Shown piece after piece: positions 8,474 to 16,068 of a DNA stretch of 64,000 nt (position 1 is the first letter of the stretch; every line of letters starts with the position of its first letter). This stretch comes from Clostridiales bacterium. GTDB lineage: Bacteria; Bacillota; Clostridia; Oscillospirales; Oscillospiraceae. The translations under genes were made by a program, and so were the position numbers. Location: contig JAJQFJ010000004.1 in NCBI GenBank assembly GCA_021201185.1, positions 1-64,000 on the forward strand, given 5' to 3'. The notes beneath the pieces were generated by a model. The model was given only the letters and a program-made list of their open reading frames with translations, had not been told where the DNA came from and did not search any database.

Positions 8474-8845
8474 CTATTTGTAATCAACGATTGACTTCAG
8501 AAAATCCAAGCCTACAAAATAGGGGTTATTCTTAGCTCCCAAGATTTCAATCATTGCTGACTCATTGTCAATGGCACAGACCTTAATTTTATCTCCAATC
8601 TGTACATCAACGCCATCTTCTACGTTGGCAGCGGTAGTGACCTCATAAATGGAGCCTTCTTCTGATTCATCTTTCTTGTGCTCTTTTATTAATTTTGTTA
8701 TCTGTTTTCCTCCAGCTTTTACACAAGCTTCTGCAACCCTAAGGACGCCATATCCACCAGTACCTATAAGTAATATCAGGTTCGCTGGGCCCCCTACTTT
8801 TTTTGCAGTTGTAGTAAACCATTGATACAACCCTAAGTTGCTCAT
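8474..8845 (-). CDS. Small membrane protein of the cargo block, 123 aa
   Basis: The start MSNLGLYQWF is chosen because a GGAGG site precedes it by seven bases. Residues about 14-36 form one hydrophobic segment (GPANLILLIGTGGYGVLRVA), followed by a basic-acidic cytoplasmic-looking stretch (KQITKLIKEHKKDESEEG). The C-terminal half (YEVTTAANVEDGVDVQIGDKIKVCAIDNESAMIEILG) resembles a small beta-barrel, similar to NfeD-type OB folds, but I am not sure of the family. It sits between the three-repeat lipoprotein and the surface-protein genes on the same strand. Function unknown. Confidence 0.65.
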   Translation of the reverse strand: MSNLGLYQWFTTTAKKVGGPANLILLIGTGGYGVLRVAEACVKAGGKQITKLIKEHKKDESEEGSIYEVTTAANVEDGVDVQIGDKIKVCAIDNESAMIEILGAKNNPYFVGLDFLKSIVDYK

Positions 8846-8885
8846 GCACATTCCTCCAAACATTCAAACCAGATCTGACTTGCAA

Positions 8886-8978
8886 ATACGCCCTTACACA
8901 GCATCTAACTTTCATTGGATAGAGGATACCCCAAGGGGGGATAGGAGAGATGTAAGGGCGAACGTATCATCCTTACAA
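8886..8978. repeat. Intergenic palindromic repeat, copy B
   Basis: Arms CGCCCTTACA (about 8889) and TGTAAGGGCG (about 8951) are perfect inverse copies, with ATTGGATAGAGGATACCCC between them, and a second dyad TGTAAGG...CCTTACA closes the unit. The layout matches copy A at 8176-8246. It fills the gap between the small membrane protein gene and the lipoprotein gene. Confidence 0.45.
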
Positions 8979-8991
8979 TTGCTCTATTACC

Positions 8992-10452
8992 TTAGAATTC
9001 TACCGTCAGTGTTGGTGTAGCTACCTCGCCATAGTCGTCGTCACGAATTTCCGTACTAAATGAAATTCCAGTAATATCATCAATGCCATCAATACCGTTT
9101 TCTGTGAGAGAATCGCGGTCTAGTTCTACGTCCAAAAGGACATATGCCCCGGCGGGTATTGTTGCACCATAGTATGAATAGTCAGTCATAAAACCGTTCA
9201 CGGACAAAGAGTCGTACTCGTTGCTTAAATACACTTCTCCGTCTGTGTTGTTTTTTGCCAAGATTAAAAGATGAATATCATCACTGTAGGAAGCTGTGTC
9301 TTCTACCAAGCCTTTGCTAACAAGCGTAACATATTCATCGTTATAGATTTCTGTTCCGGTGGTGTCAAACGTCGCATCGGAGAGAGTGAGAGAAAGCTCC
9401 TCCCCGTCAAAAAGCAAGTTCCGGTCTTCATCTCGTGCATTGAATGTAAATACGACTTCCCCGATTTCGTCCATACCGATTGCTTCTCGATAAGCTTCTT
9501 CGATGAGAGACTCAAACGACATTGTCAACACACCACGAGCATCCGGGGCTATAGCATCGGAATTCCATGTGCCGCTATATGCGCACAAACCGTTTACAAA
9601 GACGTTTGACGTTACTGCATAGATGACCTCATCTGTATTGTTCTCAACTTCCAGCCACAGAGTGATCTCGCCGTCCGCGTTTGTCAGTACTCCTTCGGAT
9701 ATGATCTGGACGTCTTCTGAGTTGACAGATATATCTGTCGTGAAGTAGTCTATAGTACAGTCATAAATCGCTTCAAATGCGCCGCTGTTGACCGCATTCA
9801 GAAATGTGTCAGTCTCATAATCATATGTGTCTGCCGCAGTTGTAAGTATCTGCATTGGGCCAGTGTAGATTTCATTGAATTCGTCATCTTCGATTTCGAT
9901 AGCGATGCTGATGTCAGCCACTTCATTAATGCCGAAGAGTTGTAACTCAGTGATAGAAAAACTGATGTCCTCATTTGCCTTCATTCCGGCAGACACGGTT
10001 TCATACAGATAGGCAGATGTACACATATAGCCATTCACAGAATTGCAGGAGTACCCGACTGATCCACTGACGAATTTCAAATCTTCATCACTGTTATTTT
10101 CTAGGAGGAGATTTACTGCGACTTCATAGTTCGAATATTCTAGGCCTGTTGCTGTGATGACAACGTTATTCTCATTGTAGAGAACAGTCTCTTCTATGGT
10201 TGCCGATGTCTGAAATTCAGCTATTTCTATGGTTTCTGCGTTCTCTTCTTCCAGGACTTCATCCTGGCTGTCAGCTTCTGATTCAGAAACATTCTCAGCA
10301 GGTTCTGTTACTTCTTCTGTGGACTCGGAAACGGAATCTGTAACCTCTGTAGTGTCGGAATCGTCTGAGTTATCAGATGTTCCGCTGCCGCAGGCAGTCA
10401 AGGATAACACCAGCATAACAGACAGGAACAAGGCAAGTATTTTTTTCTTCAT
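8992..10452 (-). CDS. Lipoprotein with three tandem Ig-like repeats, 486 aa
   Basis: The signal MKKKILALFLSVMLVLSLTAC has a clear lipobox, L-T-A-C. A Ser/Asp/Glu-rich linker (about residues 22-85) leads to three similar domains of roughly 120 residues, each opening with a hydrophobic strand (VVITATGLEYSNYEVAVNLL; VQIISEGVLTNADGEITLWL; VTLVSKGLVEDTASYSDDIH), then an N-N-(S/T)-D-(E/G) turn, then a D-I-S/G-D-E-I-like strand. This is the look of DUF5067/DUF4352-type beta sandwiches found in many Clostridial lipoproteins. AGGAGA precedes the ATG. It probably binds a partner at the outer membrane face; ligand unknown. It belongs to the MerR-headed cargo block by orientation and composition. Confidence 0.75.
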   Translation of the reverse strand: MKKKILALFLSVMLVLSLTACGSGTSDNSDDSDTTEVTDSVSESTEEVTEPAENVSESEADSQDEVLEEENAETIEIAEFQTSATIEETVLYNENNVVITATGLEYSNYEVAVNLLLENNSDEDLKFVSGSVGYSCNSVNGYMCTSAYLYETVSAGMKANEDISFSITELQLFGINEVADISIAIEIEDDEFNEIYTGPMQILTTAADTYDYETDTFLNAVNSGAFEAIYDCTIDYFTTDISVNSEDVQIISEGVLTNADGEITLWLEVENNTDEVIYAVTSNVFVNGLCAYSGTWNSDAIAPDARGVLTMSFESLIEEAYREAIGMDEIGEVVFTFNARDEDRNLLFDGEELSLTLSDATFDTTGTEIYNDEYVTLVSKGLVEDTASYSDDIHLLILAKNNTDGEVYLSNEYDSLSVNGFMTDYSYYGATIPAGAYVLLDVELDRDSLTENGIDGIDDITGISFSTEIRDDDYGEVATPTLTVEF

Positions 10453-10522
10453 GGTGATCTCTCCTTTTGGGTAACAAGAATTTGGTGCAAAATAAAGCGT
10501 CTTCTGTAAATTATTTCTAGCG

Positions 10523-11101
10523 TTATACGGGATGGTTGCCTCCTTCCACTGCTTTCTGTTTGTGCTCCTCCCACCAAGCCTTCACCACAGGTGTTACTTT
10601 ATATATTCCATAGGAAATGGCGATAATTCCGCCAACTGTAATTCCTATTATACCTATTTTCTTCCATGTTGTAAGCAGCTCCTTATGTTTTTTTTCAGAT
10701 TGCTCTGCCACTTCAAACGCCTTTCTTTCGGCTTCCTGTTTCGCCAAAAACTGCGCATTTGCCAGTTCTCCCGCAATTGCTCGCTCAGCAGCTCTTTCCG
10801 CTCTAGCAGCTGCAAGTTCAGACCGCACTTCTGCAATCACTTCATGCGACACATCAAGTTCCTTTTTAATGGAATCATCAAAGGTTCTTGTAGTCCAATA
10901 CCGATTATAACGGTCATACCCTCCCGTACCCCGGTGAAAATCTTTTTCAACAACGTACGGCCTTGCCTTTCCGGTCGGGCTATAATCTCCTGGTTTCCCT
11001 TCCAAATAACCCTGCTTCACCAAAACACGATTCATTTCTTCGGCTGTCAGCCCATAACTCTGGCCTAAAATTCTAGCAGACACTTGCATGGAATCACTCA
11101 T
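10523..11101 (-). CDS. Predicted winged-helix, coiled-coil, tail-anchored membrane protein
   Basis: The 192-residue protein has three parts. Residues 1-75 (SARILGQSYGLTAEEMNRVL, QGYLEGKPGDYSPTGKARPY) resemble the winged-helix domain seen at the ends of phage antirepressors. Residues about 80-140 are a long Ala/Glu/Arg-rich coiled coil. Residues about 150-172 are one transmembrane helix (IGIIGITVGGIIAISYGIYK) with a short outer or inner tail. The start lies 6 bp after the MerR gene stop, so the two are one operon. A DNA-binding-like domain tied to the membrane beside a regulator suggests signalling from the surface; that is inference. Domain identity is uncertain. Confidence 0.6.
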   Translation of the reverse strand: MSDSMQVSARILGQSYGLTAEEMNRVLVKQGYLEGKPGDYSPTGKARPYVVEKDFHRGTGGYDRYNRYWTTRTFDDSIKKELDVSHEVIAEVRSELAAARAERAAERAIAGELANAQFLAKQEAERKAFEVAEQSEKKHKELLTTWKKIGIIGITVGGIIAISYGIYKVTPVVKAWWEEHKQKAVEGGNHPV

Positions 11102-11107
11102 CTCCCT

Positions 11108-11893
11108 TTAACCTTTTTCTCGGTTAGTCGGTTTGTTGCTGCAGAATAACTCAACGGCTCGAAGTACATACTCCGCACATTCGTCCCTCCATGGGCGGCT
11201 GAACAAATGACTGAACTCAGAATCATTCATCAAATCCTTTACCCATTCTAAAAATATATCTATCATCTCAACGTCCGTCATTTTACTACATTCATCATCT
11301 GACAGTATAATTTTCACCATGCTTATATATGCATCGTGCACTGCATCCTGTACGCATTTAGAATTTTCTGGTATACCCTTGAAGTACCCGATGGAAAACA
11401 ACTCGCAGGTGAGCAGAATAAATGCCTCCTCATCCGCACTATACATCTCTGCGCTATCCATTGTACTGAGTTCTGCAGCATAGTCTTCCAGAGTGGCGGC
11501 AAAACTTTTGTCCTTATAGACACGGGCAATATCTACGTTATCCAACGCTCGCAGAGTACTATTCAGAAGTTTTTTTCCTACCTTAAGCGTTTTAATTGTA
11601 TTGATCATGCCTGCCAGTCTTTTCCGCCGCTCTTCCAAAGTTCCGATTAAACGGTCAAGTTCATCGAAAACATCCACTGTAGGAGAGTCCAAAATTGTCT
11701 TTATAGCCTTCCTTTCGTAACCTCCTTCTACAAAAATTTGAATCACGATTAATTTTTGTATTGCAGCGTCGTCATACAGCCAGTATCCTGACTCCGTCTT
11801 GCTTGTAGGTTTCAACAGATCAATTTTGTCATACTCCTGAAGTGTCCTACGGGTAACTCCAACAATTTTGCAAACCTCGCTGAGTTTCTTCAT
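11108..11893 (-). CDS. MerR-family transcriptional regulator, 261 aa
   Basis: Residues 1-70 are a typical MerR winged helix-turn-helix (LSEVCKIVGVTRRTLQEYDK, then GYWLYDDAAIQKL), followed by a long dimerisation helix (FDELDRLIGTLEERRKRL). The C-terminal 150 residues are helical and lack the metal-binding Cys pattern of CueR or MerR, so the inducer is likely organic or proteinaceous. The gene is preceded by a promoter with a 19-bp spacer and a perfect 10-bp dyad, the classical target of this family, so it almost certainly controls itself and the cargo genes downstream. GGAGG precedes the ATG. The nearest operon partner is the coiled-coil membrane protein. Confidence 0.88.
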   Translation of the reverse strand: MKKLSEVCKIVGVTRRTLQEYDKIDLLKPTSKTESGYWLYDDAAIQKLIVIQIFVEGGYERKAIKTILDSPTVDVFDELDRLIGTLEERRKRLAGMINTIKTLKVGKKLLNSTLRALDNVDIARVYKDKSFAATLEDYAAELSTMDSAEMYSADEEAFILLTCELFSIGYFKGIPENSKCVQDAVHDAYISMVKIILSDDECSKMTDVEMIDIFLEWVKDLMNDSEFSHLFSRPWRDECAEYVLRAVELFCSNKPTNREKG

Positions 11894-11918
11894 GGCGTCC
11901 GCCTCCTTTCACATATGC

Positions 11919-11949
11919 ATTATAAACCTGCACGTAACGTGCAGGTCAA
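11919..11949 (-). promoter_or_regulatory. MerR-type promoter with 19-bp spacer and dyad operator
   Basis: On the minus strand TTGACC (11944-11949) and TATAAT (11919-11924) are separated by 19 bp instead of 17. The spacer is filled by a perfect dyad with arms ACCTGCACGT and ACGTGCAGGT around one base (11926-11946). Over-long spacers with a central dyad are the established hallmark of MerR-controlled promoters, which the activated regulator untwists. The regulator gene itself starts 26 bp downstream. Confidence 0.9.
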
Positions 11950-12014
11950 TAGTTTTTCACTATTTTTCAAAAATTTTGAATGCCTTTTAGAAACAGCAAC
12001 GAATTATTTGCATG

Positions 12015-12046
12015 GCCCCCTCAGCGCATATGAAAACTGAGGGGGC
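12015..12046. terminator. Hairpin after the relaxase gene
   Basis: A perfect 10-bp stem (GCCCCCTCAG with CTGAGGGGGC) lies about 20 bp past the relaxase stop. A 13-base unit (GGGGGCTACAATG) is repeated directly after it. No clear T run follows on the minus strand, so it may be a processing hairpin rather than an efficient terminator. Confidence 0.55.
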
Positions 12047-12066
12047 TACAATGGGGGCTACAATGC

Positions 12067-13563
12067 TTATAGTTCCTGGCTTTTTCTTCTACTCTGGCTT
12101 TGCTCCGGCATCATCGCCTTCTCCGCTTGCCGACGCACGCTGTTCAGCTCTTTGACTTCTTTCCGATACTGCTTCAACTTTTCATATTCAGCGTCATGCT
12201 CGGCTGTCAGCGTTGCAAGCTCTGCCTGCCATGCCTTGATGCTGTCCGGCAGGATGGCCGTGTTCACCTCCTTGGCGTGGAGGAATCTGTTCGCCGCCTG
12301 CCAGAGTGCCAGGTCTGCGTGGTGGCTTTCCTCAAATTTCTCCCGCTTCTTTTTGAAGCGGATGCCGTTGCGCTCCTTCCGGATTGGGTCAGTCCTAAGA
12401 TACTGTCTGCCGTTTTCGATGAGCTTTTGCAGCTCCCGTATACGGCGTTCTTTGCTTTTCACGATGCCCTGAGATGCATCCACCTTTTCCCGCAGACCGA
12501 CAAGGACGGTTTGCAGATCAGCCAGGGTGTAGATGTCTCTGGCGTTCAGCTTGCAGATCGTCTCCATCATGTCGTTGCCGATCTCTACGGTGTGCTGGAA
12601 TTGGAAGTGCCTGGAGTACTTCTGTACCCGCTGGCTCTCCTGCTCCATATACTGCAATAACAGGTCGCCCAGCAGAGGAGAACGGGCTTCCTCTGCAAAC
12701 TGTTCCAGCCTGCCGGACAGTTCAGCCAGCCACTCTTTCAAGCTGTTGATCTTGTTCCTGATTTCCTTGATGATACGATTGGTCGCTCTGATTTTGCGGT
12801 TGATTTCCCCTCGCTCGGTGGGGATACCCTTTTTCTCCATCGCACAGGCAGCGACACCCATGTGAATCGTGGGCAACTCCTCCAGCCCCCGCTCAGCGTT
12901 GCTCCGGTGGTCGATGCGCTCCGGCGCATGATTGGCCTCCAGAAAGCGGTTGACTGTCTCCGCCCAGGACGCCCGCCAGCGCTCTGCGTTCTCGTGGCTG
13001 TTCCATTCAACAGTGTCCACTTTCCGAGACTTCCATCGTCCGTTGGGGAGACGGATTCGATCCCCGTTTTCGTCCAGTTCAAATTCCTGATGACTCTTGG
13101 GGAGCCACTTCCCGTTTTCGTCCAGCGCCCGCATGGTCAGCATGATGTGGCAATGTGGGTTGCCGTCGTGCTTGTCATGAATAGAAAAATCCACGCACAT
13201 ACCAGCGTCCACAAACTGCTGGCAATAGGCGTGGATGATTTTCTTGTGTTCTTCCAGCGGCAGCTCCTGGGGCAGCGCCACTTCAATCTCTCGTGCAAGC
13301 TGGGCATCGGCCCGCTTTTCGTTCATCTCCACAGAGTTCCAGAGTGTTTGCCGGTCAGAGAAGGAGGCCGGTGCATTGTCGGGCAGCATAATCTCGGAAT
13401 AGGCGATACCCTTCTTTCGGTCGTAATTGGCGGGCCGTCCACTCCATTCATTGACCAGATTCGTCCCGCTGCGGTAGGCGGCAGCGGCAACGGCGCTCCG
13501 CCCGTCGCTGCGGCTGATGATCTGGATAGAGCAATGATAGATCGCTATTGTCACCACCTCCAT
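12067..13563 (-). CDS. MobA/MobL-family conjugative relaxase
   Basis: This is the nicking enzyme for mobilisation. The N-terminus AIYHCSIQIISRSDGRSAVA and the His cluster HDKHDGNPHCHIMLTMR (the HUH-type metal site) define the MobA/MobL (MobQ) relaxase domain, residues about 1-230. The rest is long helical coiled coil up to about residue 498. The reading frame opens with ATG GAG GTG GTG ACA ATA GCG at 13563, but GGAGGTG looks like the ribosome site and homologs begin at the codon that is ATA here, so a GTG or ATA start is possible. oriT lies just upstream. It ends before a hairpin. Confidence 0.92.
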   Translation of the reverse strand: MEVVTIAIYHCSIQIISRSDGRSAVAAAAYRSGTNLVNEWSGRPANYDRKKGIAYSEIMLPDNAPASFSDRQTLWNSVEMNEKRADAQLAREIEVALPQELPLEEHKKIIHAYCQQFVDAGMCVDFSIHDKHDGNPHCHIMLTMRALDENGKWLPKSHQEFELDENGDRIRLPNGRWKSRKVDTVEWNSHENAERWRASWAETVNRFLEANHAPERIDHRSNAERGLEELPTIHMGVAACAMEKKGIPTERGEINRKIRATNRIIKEIRNKINSLKEWLAELSGRLEQFAEEARSPLLGDLLLQYMEQESQRVQKYSRHFQFQHTVEIGNDMMETICKLNARDIYTLADLQTVLVGLREKVDASQGIVKSKERRIRELQKLIENGRQYLRTDPIRKERNGIRFKKKREKFEESHHADLALWQAANRFLHAKEVNTAILPDSIKAWQAELATLTAEHDAEYEKLKQYRKEVKELNSVRRQAEKAMMPEQSQSRRKSQEL

Positions 13564-13640
13564 GTCCGGGCAAGTTCGCCTAGCAAAGTGAAGACAACAA
13601 ATATCTCCGCCATATAAGGGGGAGTGGGTGAGAAGGGATA

Positions 13641-13785
13641 GTCGGCAGGGCCGACGCAAGGGAAACACTGGTTCCCTTGGCGCACCGAAGGTGCCAGCGC
13701 TCCGCAAGAGAAGGGGCAGACTTTCCCTGAACGGTCGGAGTCTCCGAAGGACGCACCGTCACGCCCAGTGACGTATAAGTGCGCC
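13641..13785 (+). other. Candidate oriT, RSF1010/R1162 (MobQ) type
   Basis: Three dyads lead into the site: GTCGGC-AGG-GCCGAC (13641-13655), CAAGGGAA...TTCCCTTG (13657-13679) and CGTCAC-GCCCA-GTGACG (13757-13773). The last is followed after two bases by TAAGTGCGCC (13776-13785). An inverted repeat directly followed by TAAGTGCGCCCT is the published core of RSF1010/R1162 oriT, cut by MobA-type relaxases. It lies between the relaxase gene and a DUF3847 gene, where mobilizable Clostridial elements keep oriT. The nick position is inferred from that likeness. Confidence 0.78.
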
Positions 13786-13797
13786 TTTGGTTTTATC

Positions 13798-14124
13798 TTA
13801 GTGTTCGCTTGAATTTGAGTAGGTGTTGGTTTTGTCATAGCTCGTCCCTCGCTTTCGTAAAAATTCCTGTGCTTCCTGGCTGGTAGCGGCGGCTTCAATG
13901 AAGGCTGCGGCCTCCTGCTCAGTCATGGTTTTTAGCTCCGGTACAAAGTGTTCCAGCACTCCAGCCTCCCGGCAGAGACGGCGTGTTCGCAGCTTGCGCT
14001 CCTCCTTGGCGTAGGCGTTGGTGTAGAGTTTCTCCTGGTTCTGAAGCTGTCGGATTTGCTTTCCGGCATACTCCATCTCGGCATGAATCTCCTCTTTGGT
14101 CTGGGGTTCCTTTCTACGTCCCAT
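13798..14124 (-). CDS. DUF3847-family mobilisation accessory protein, 108 aa
   Basis: The start MGRRKEPQTKEEIHAEMEYA is supported by AGGAG nine bases upstream. A helical region QIRQLQNQEKLYTNAYAKEE and the conserved-looking LCREAGVLEHFVPELKTMTE with EAQEFLRKR match DUF3847 proteins, which commonly precede MobA/MobL relaxases. Basic, helical and cytosolic, it may help the relaxase at oriT, which lies within 20 bp of its stop codon. That role is inferred from position. Confidence 0.8.
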   Translation of the reverse strand: MGRRKEPQTKEEIHAEMEYAGKQIRQLQNQEKLYTNAYAKEERKLRTRRLCREAGVLEHFVPELKTMTEQEAAAFIEAAATSQEAQEFLRKRGTSYDKTNTYSNSSEH

Positions 14125-14163
14125 AGCAACGTCTCCTTTCTGTGTGGAAATGGGCATAAGAAA

Positions 14164-14196
14164 AGGCCCCAACCGATTTCAAATCAGTTGAGGCCC
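14164..14196 (-). terminator. Hairpin terminator between sortase and DUF3847 genes
   Basis: A stem of about 14 bp (GCCCCAACCGATTT region with AAATCAGTTGAGGC) is followed on the minus strand by TTTTCTTA. It lies upstream of the DUF3847 gene and ends transcription from the sortase. Confidence 0.75.
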
Positions 14197-14344
14197 GTCT
14201 CTTAGACCATATGTAATTTTTACATATCCCTCAGATTTTACTTCATTTTCCTTACGTTTCCGGGTTGCAGCCAACGAGAAACAGCCCGGACTGTCAACCC
14301 CGACAAGCATATGATTTGAATCCACCTGAAGGCGTGCGGCCTGC

Positions 14345-14962
14345 TCAACTGTTCTCCACCGCTGCGCAGCGTACAGTCACCCTGGTCTGTCCGCCTATGG
14401 TACAGGTGAACAGGGTGAGATCCCAATCGCCGCTGACCATTTCATCAACAGAATATGCGCCCAGGGTCGTAACCTCAGCCACTTCATAGGTGAATACGTT
14501 CCCCGCCACATCGGTGAAGGTCACAGTATCGCTTATGCTGAGGTTTTTCAGGTTTCCAAAATGCCGCTGATAATTGTGACCCGCGATAATCAAATCGTCC
14601 GAATAGGCAGAGCCCTGATAGCGGCAGGGGGACACCCGCAGATTATCATAGTTCCACTCGCTGGCCTCGGGGAGCGACAGCTCCAGCGCAGGAATTTCCA
14701 GAACGTCGATATACTCCACGCCGTCTATTGTAACGGTGGGCGTCTCTGTTAAGGCGGCCGCATCTGTGCCGTCATTCTCGGACGATTCTTCCGCAGCAAT
14801 CCCCTGAATCGACTTTTCTATCTGTGTCAGCATGGTGTCGGCGGCATTCGCCGCCCGTTGCGCATCCCAAAGGTTATACGCTACCAAAAGAAGGGCTGCT
14901 GCCATCAGCAGCAGCCCTATGCTTATCAAAGAGACTCTACGTTCTTTTCTATTATTTTTCAT
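14345..14962 (-). CDS. Sortase family transpeptidase, about 205 aa
   Basis: After a basic start (MKNNRKERR) a single membrane helix (VSLISIGLLLMAAALLLVAY) anchors the enzyme. The catalytic parts are visible: IIAGHNYQRHFGNL with the active His, and LTLFTCTIGGQTRVTVRC with the active Cys (T-C) and the following Arg. The length and the LFTC site fit the class B/D-like sortases of Firmicutes mobile elements. The ATG overlaps the end of the LPXTG remnant by 11 bp, so the sortase was translationally coupled to its own substrate gene. The substrate is now mostly gone, so the enzyme may be orphaned. It lies between oriT genes and rearrangement debris. Confidence 0.85.
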   Translation of the reverse strand: MKNNRKERRVSLISIGLLLMAAALLLVAYNLWDAQRAANAADTMLTQIEKSIQGIAAEESSENDGTDAAALTETPTVTIDGVEYIDVLEIPALELSLPEASEWNYDNLRVSPCRYQGSAYSDDLIIAGHNYQRHFGNLKNLSISDTVTFTDVAGNVFTYEVAEVTTLGAYSVDEMVSGDWDLTLFTCTIGGQTRVTVRCAAVENS

Positions 14963-15140
14963 TCTTGTTTTTCTTTTTCCACAGGAAGCCCACAACTACC
15001 AGGAGCAGACCAACCGCCCCCATCAGAATCACGGGCCACCACAGTTGTCCTGTTTGGGGCAGCTTTGTCCCGGATGATGATGTTGTGTCGGTCGTGCCAC
15101 CGGTTGTATCAGAGGGAGTTGTGGAGGTCTCAGTCTGATA
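14952..15140 (-). pseudogene. C-terminal stump of an LPXTG surface protein
   Basis: On the minus strand the frame reads a Thr/Ser-rich stalk (ETSTTPSDTTGGTTDTTSSS), then KLPQTG, a hydrophobic helix (WPVILMGAVGLLLVVVGFLW) and a basic tail KKKNKN, a complete sortase-sorting signal. There is no start codon: the frame is closed by a stop at about 15157, right after the junction with the recombinase tail on the opposite strand. The rest of the protein was lost in that rearrangement. The sorting signal sits directly before the sortase gene that would have used it. Confidence 0.82.
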
Positions 15141-15262
15141 AACGGGATTTGCTTACGGAATTCCGGGAGGAAGACTGGTTCTCGATGGTCGATTACATGA
15201 CTGTTTCAGCTAAGGATGACATCACGGTCAAGTTCAAAGACGGAACTGAAATCAGAGCGTAA
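15134..15262 (+). pseudogene. C-terminal tail of a second serine recombinase
   Basis: The plus-strand frame reads DKRDLLTEFREEDWFSMVDY, then MTVSAKDDITVKFKDGTEI, and stops at 15262. This is the usual last 40 residues of large resolvase/invertase-type recombinases of Clostridial elements. No recombinase sequence continues to the left; the junction with the LPXTG stump is near 15134-15140. It is a scar of an older element that was joined by deletion. Confidence 0.65.
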
Positions 15263-15276
15263 GCCTGTATGAAGAA

Positions 15277-15312
15277 AAGGTCTCCTGACCATTGTGGTTG
15301 GGAGGCTTTTTT
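15277..15312 (+). terminator. Intrinsic terminator after the recombinase remnant
   Basis: The stem TCTCCTGACCA with TGGTTGGGAGG is followed by T6 (15307-15312). It lies 15 bp past the stop of the remnant, a further sign that a real gene once ended here. Confidence 0.75.
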
Positions 15313-15331
15313 GTCCAATAATCACAGTATG

Positions 15332-15363
15332 TTCACACACTTTCCGCTTTCGAGTGTTATAAT
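15332..15363 (+). promoter_or_regulatory. Possible metal-regulator promoter for the DUF2318/HMA operon
   Basis: TTCACA (15332-15337) and TATAAT (15358-15363) are 20 bp apart. The spacer carries a short dyad ACACT...AGTGT (15337-15357). A long spacer with a dyad resembles CueR-type promoters, but the -35 match is weak and the regulator is not encoded nearby. Confidence 0.4.
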
Positions 15364-15486
15364 AACGTACAGTAGGCGATGTGTGTACTTTTATTTTTTG
15401 CCATATATTCCTATCTAATCTATAGGTTATATTGGTTTTAACAAGCTATACGTTTGCCTGCAAGCAGAAAGTCGAGGTATAAAATT

Positions 15487-16056
15487 ATGCGAACAAAAAT
15501 AATCTGGGTGATTGCGGGATTTGTTGTCGTAATTGCGGCAGGTGTTGTCATTGCCACATCGAATCGAACGGATAATACAACCGATACAACTCTGGACGAA
15601 AACGCTTCAACTGAATTGTCTGAAAATACACAAAATGTAACAAACGACACAGAGGATGCAGAGGATGAGCAATCTGCTTCCGTATCAGATGGCGGCATTG
15701 AAATTTCTATAGCTGAAGTAGGAACACAGGCAAGTTATTATGATGCTGAAATTGACGGAACTACGGTCGAAATCCTCGCTGTCCTCGCTTCTGACGGAAC
15801 GGTGCATTTGGCGATGAACACCTGCCAGGTGTGCAACGGTTCTCCATATGCGTACTTTGAGCAGGATGGGGACTATTTTGTTTGCCAGAACTGTGGAAAC
15901 AGGTTTTCCTCCGACGAAATCGGGCTTGTTAGCGGTGGTTGTAATCCCGTTCCGGTTACTGAAGATGATTACACTGAAAGTGATGGCATTATAACCGTTT
16001 CAGAGTCTTTCCTGGAGGAAAACGCCTACCGTTTTTCTAAGTGGAAACAGTTTTAA
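15487..16056 (+). CDS. DUF2318 membrane-anchored Cys-rich protein
   Basis: The start MRTKIIWVIAGFVVVIAAGV forms one N-terminal helix that anchors or secretes the protein, then a Thr/Asp/Glu-rich linker (to about residue 65). The C-terminal domain has two CxxC pairs, NTCQVCNGS and VCQNCGNRF, and a third Cys in SGGCNPVPV: the pattern of DUF2318, a family found with metal transporters and thought to bind metal or act in redox. It ends 12 bp before the HMA-TauE fusion, whose ribosome site overlaps its last bases, so the two are one operon. A role in handling copper or a similar metal outside the membrane is inferred from the partner. Confidence 0.85.
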   Translation: MRTKIIWVIAGFVVVIAAGVVIATSNRTDNTTDTTLDENASTELSENTQNVTNDTEDAEDEQSASVSDGGIEISIAEVGTQASYYDAEIDGTTVEILAVLASDGTVHLAMNTCQVCNGSPYAYFEQDGDYFVCQNCGNRFSSDEIGLVSGGCNPVPVTEDDYTESDGIITVSESFLEENAYRFSKWKQF

Positions 16057-16068
16057 AGGAGGCAGTTT

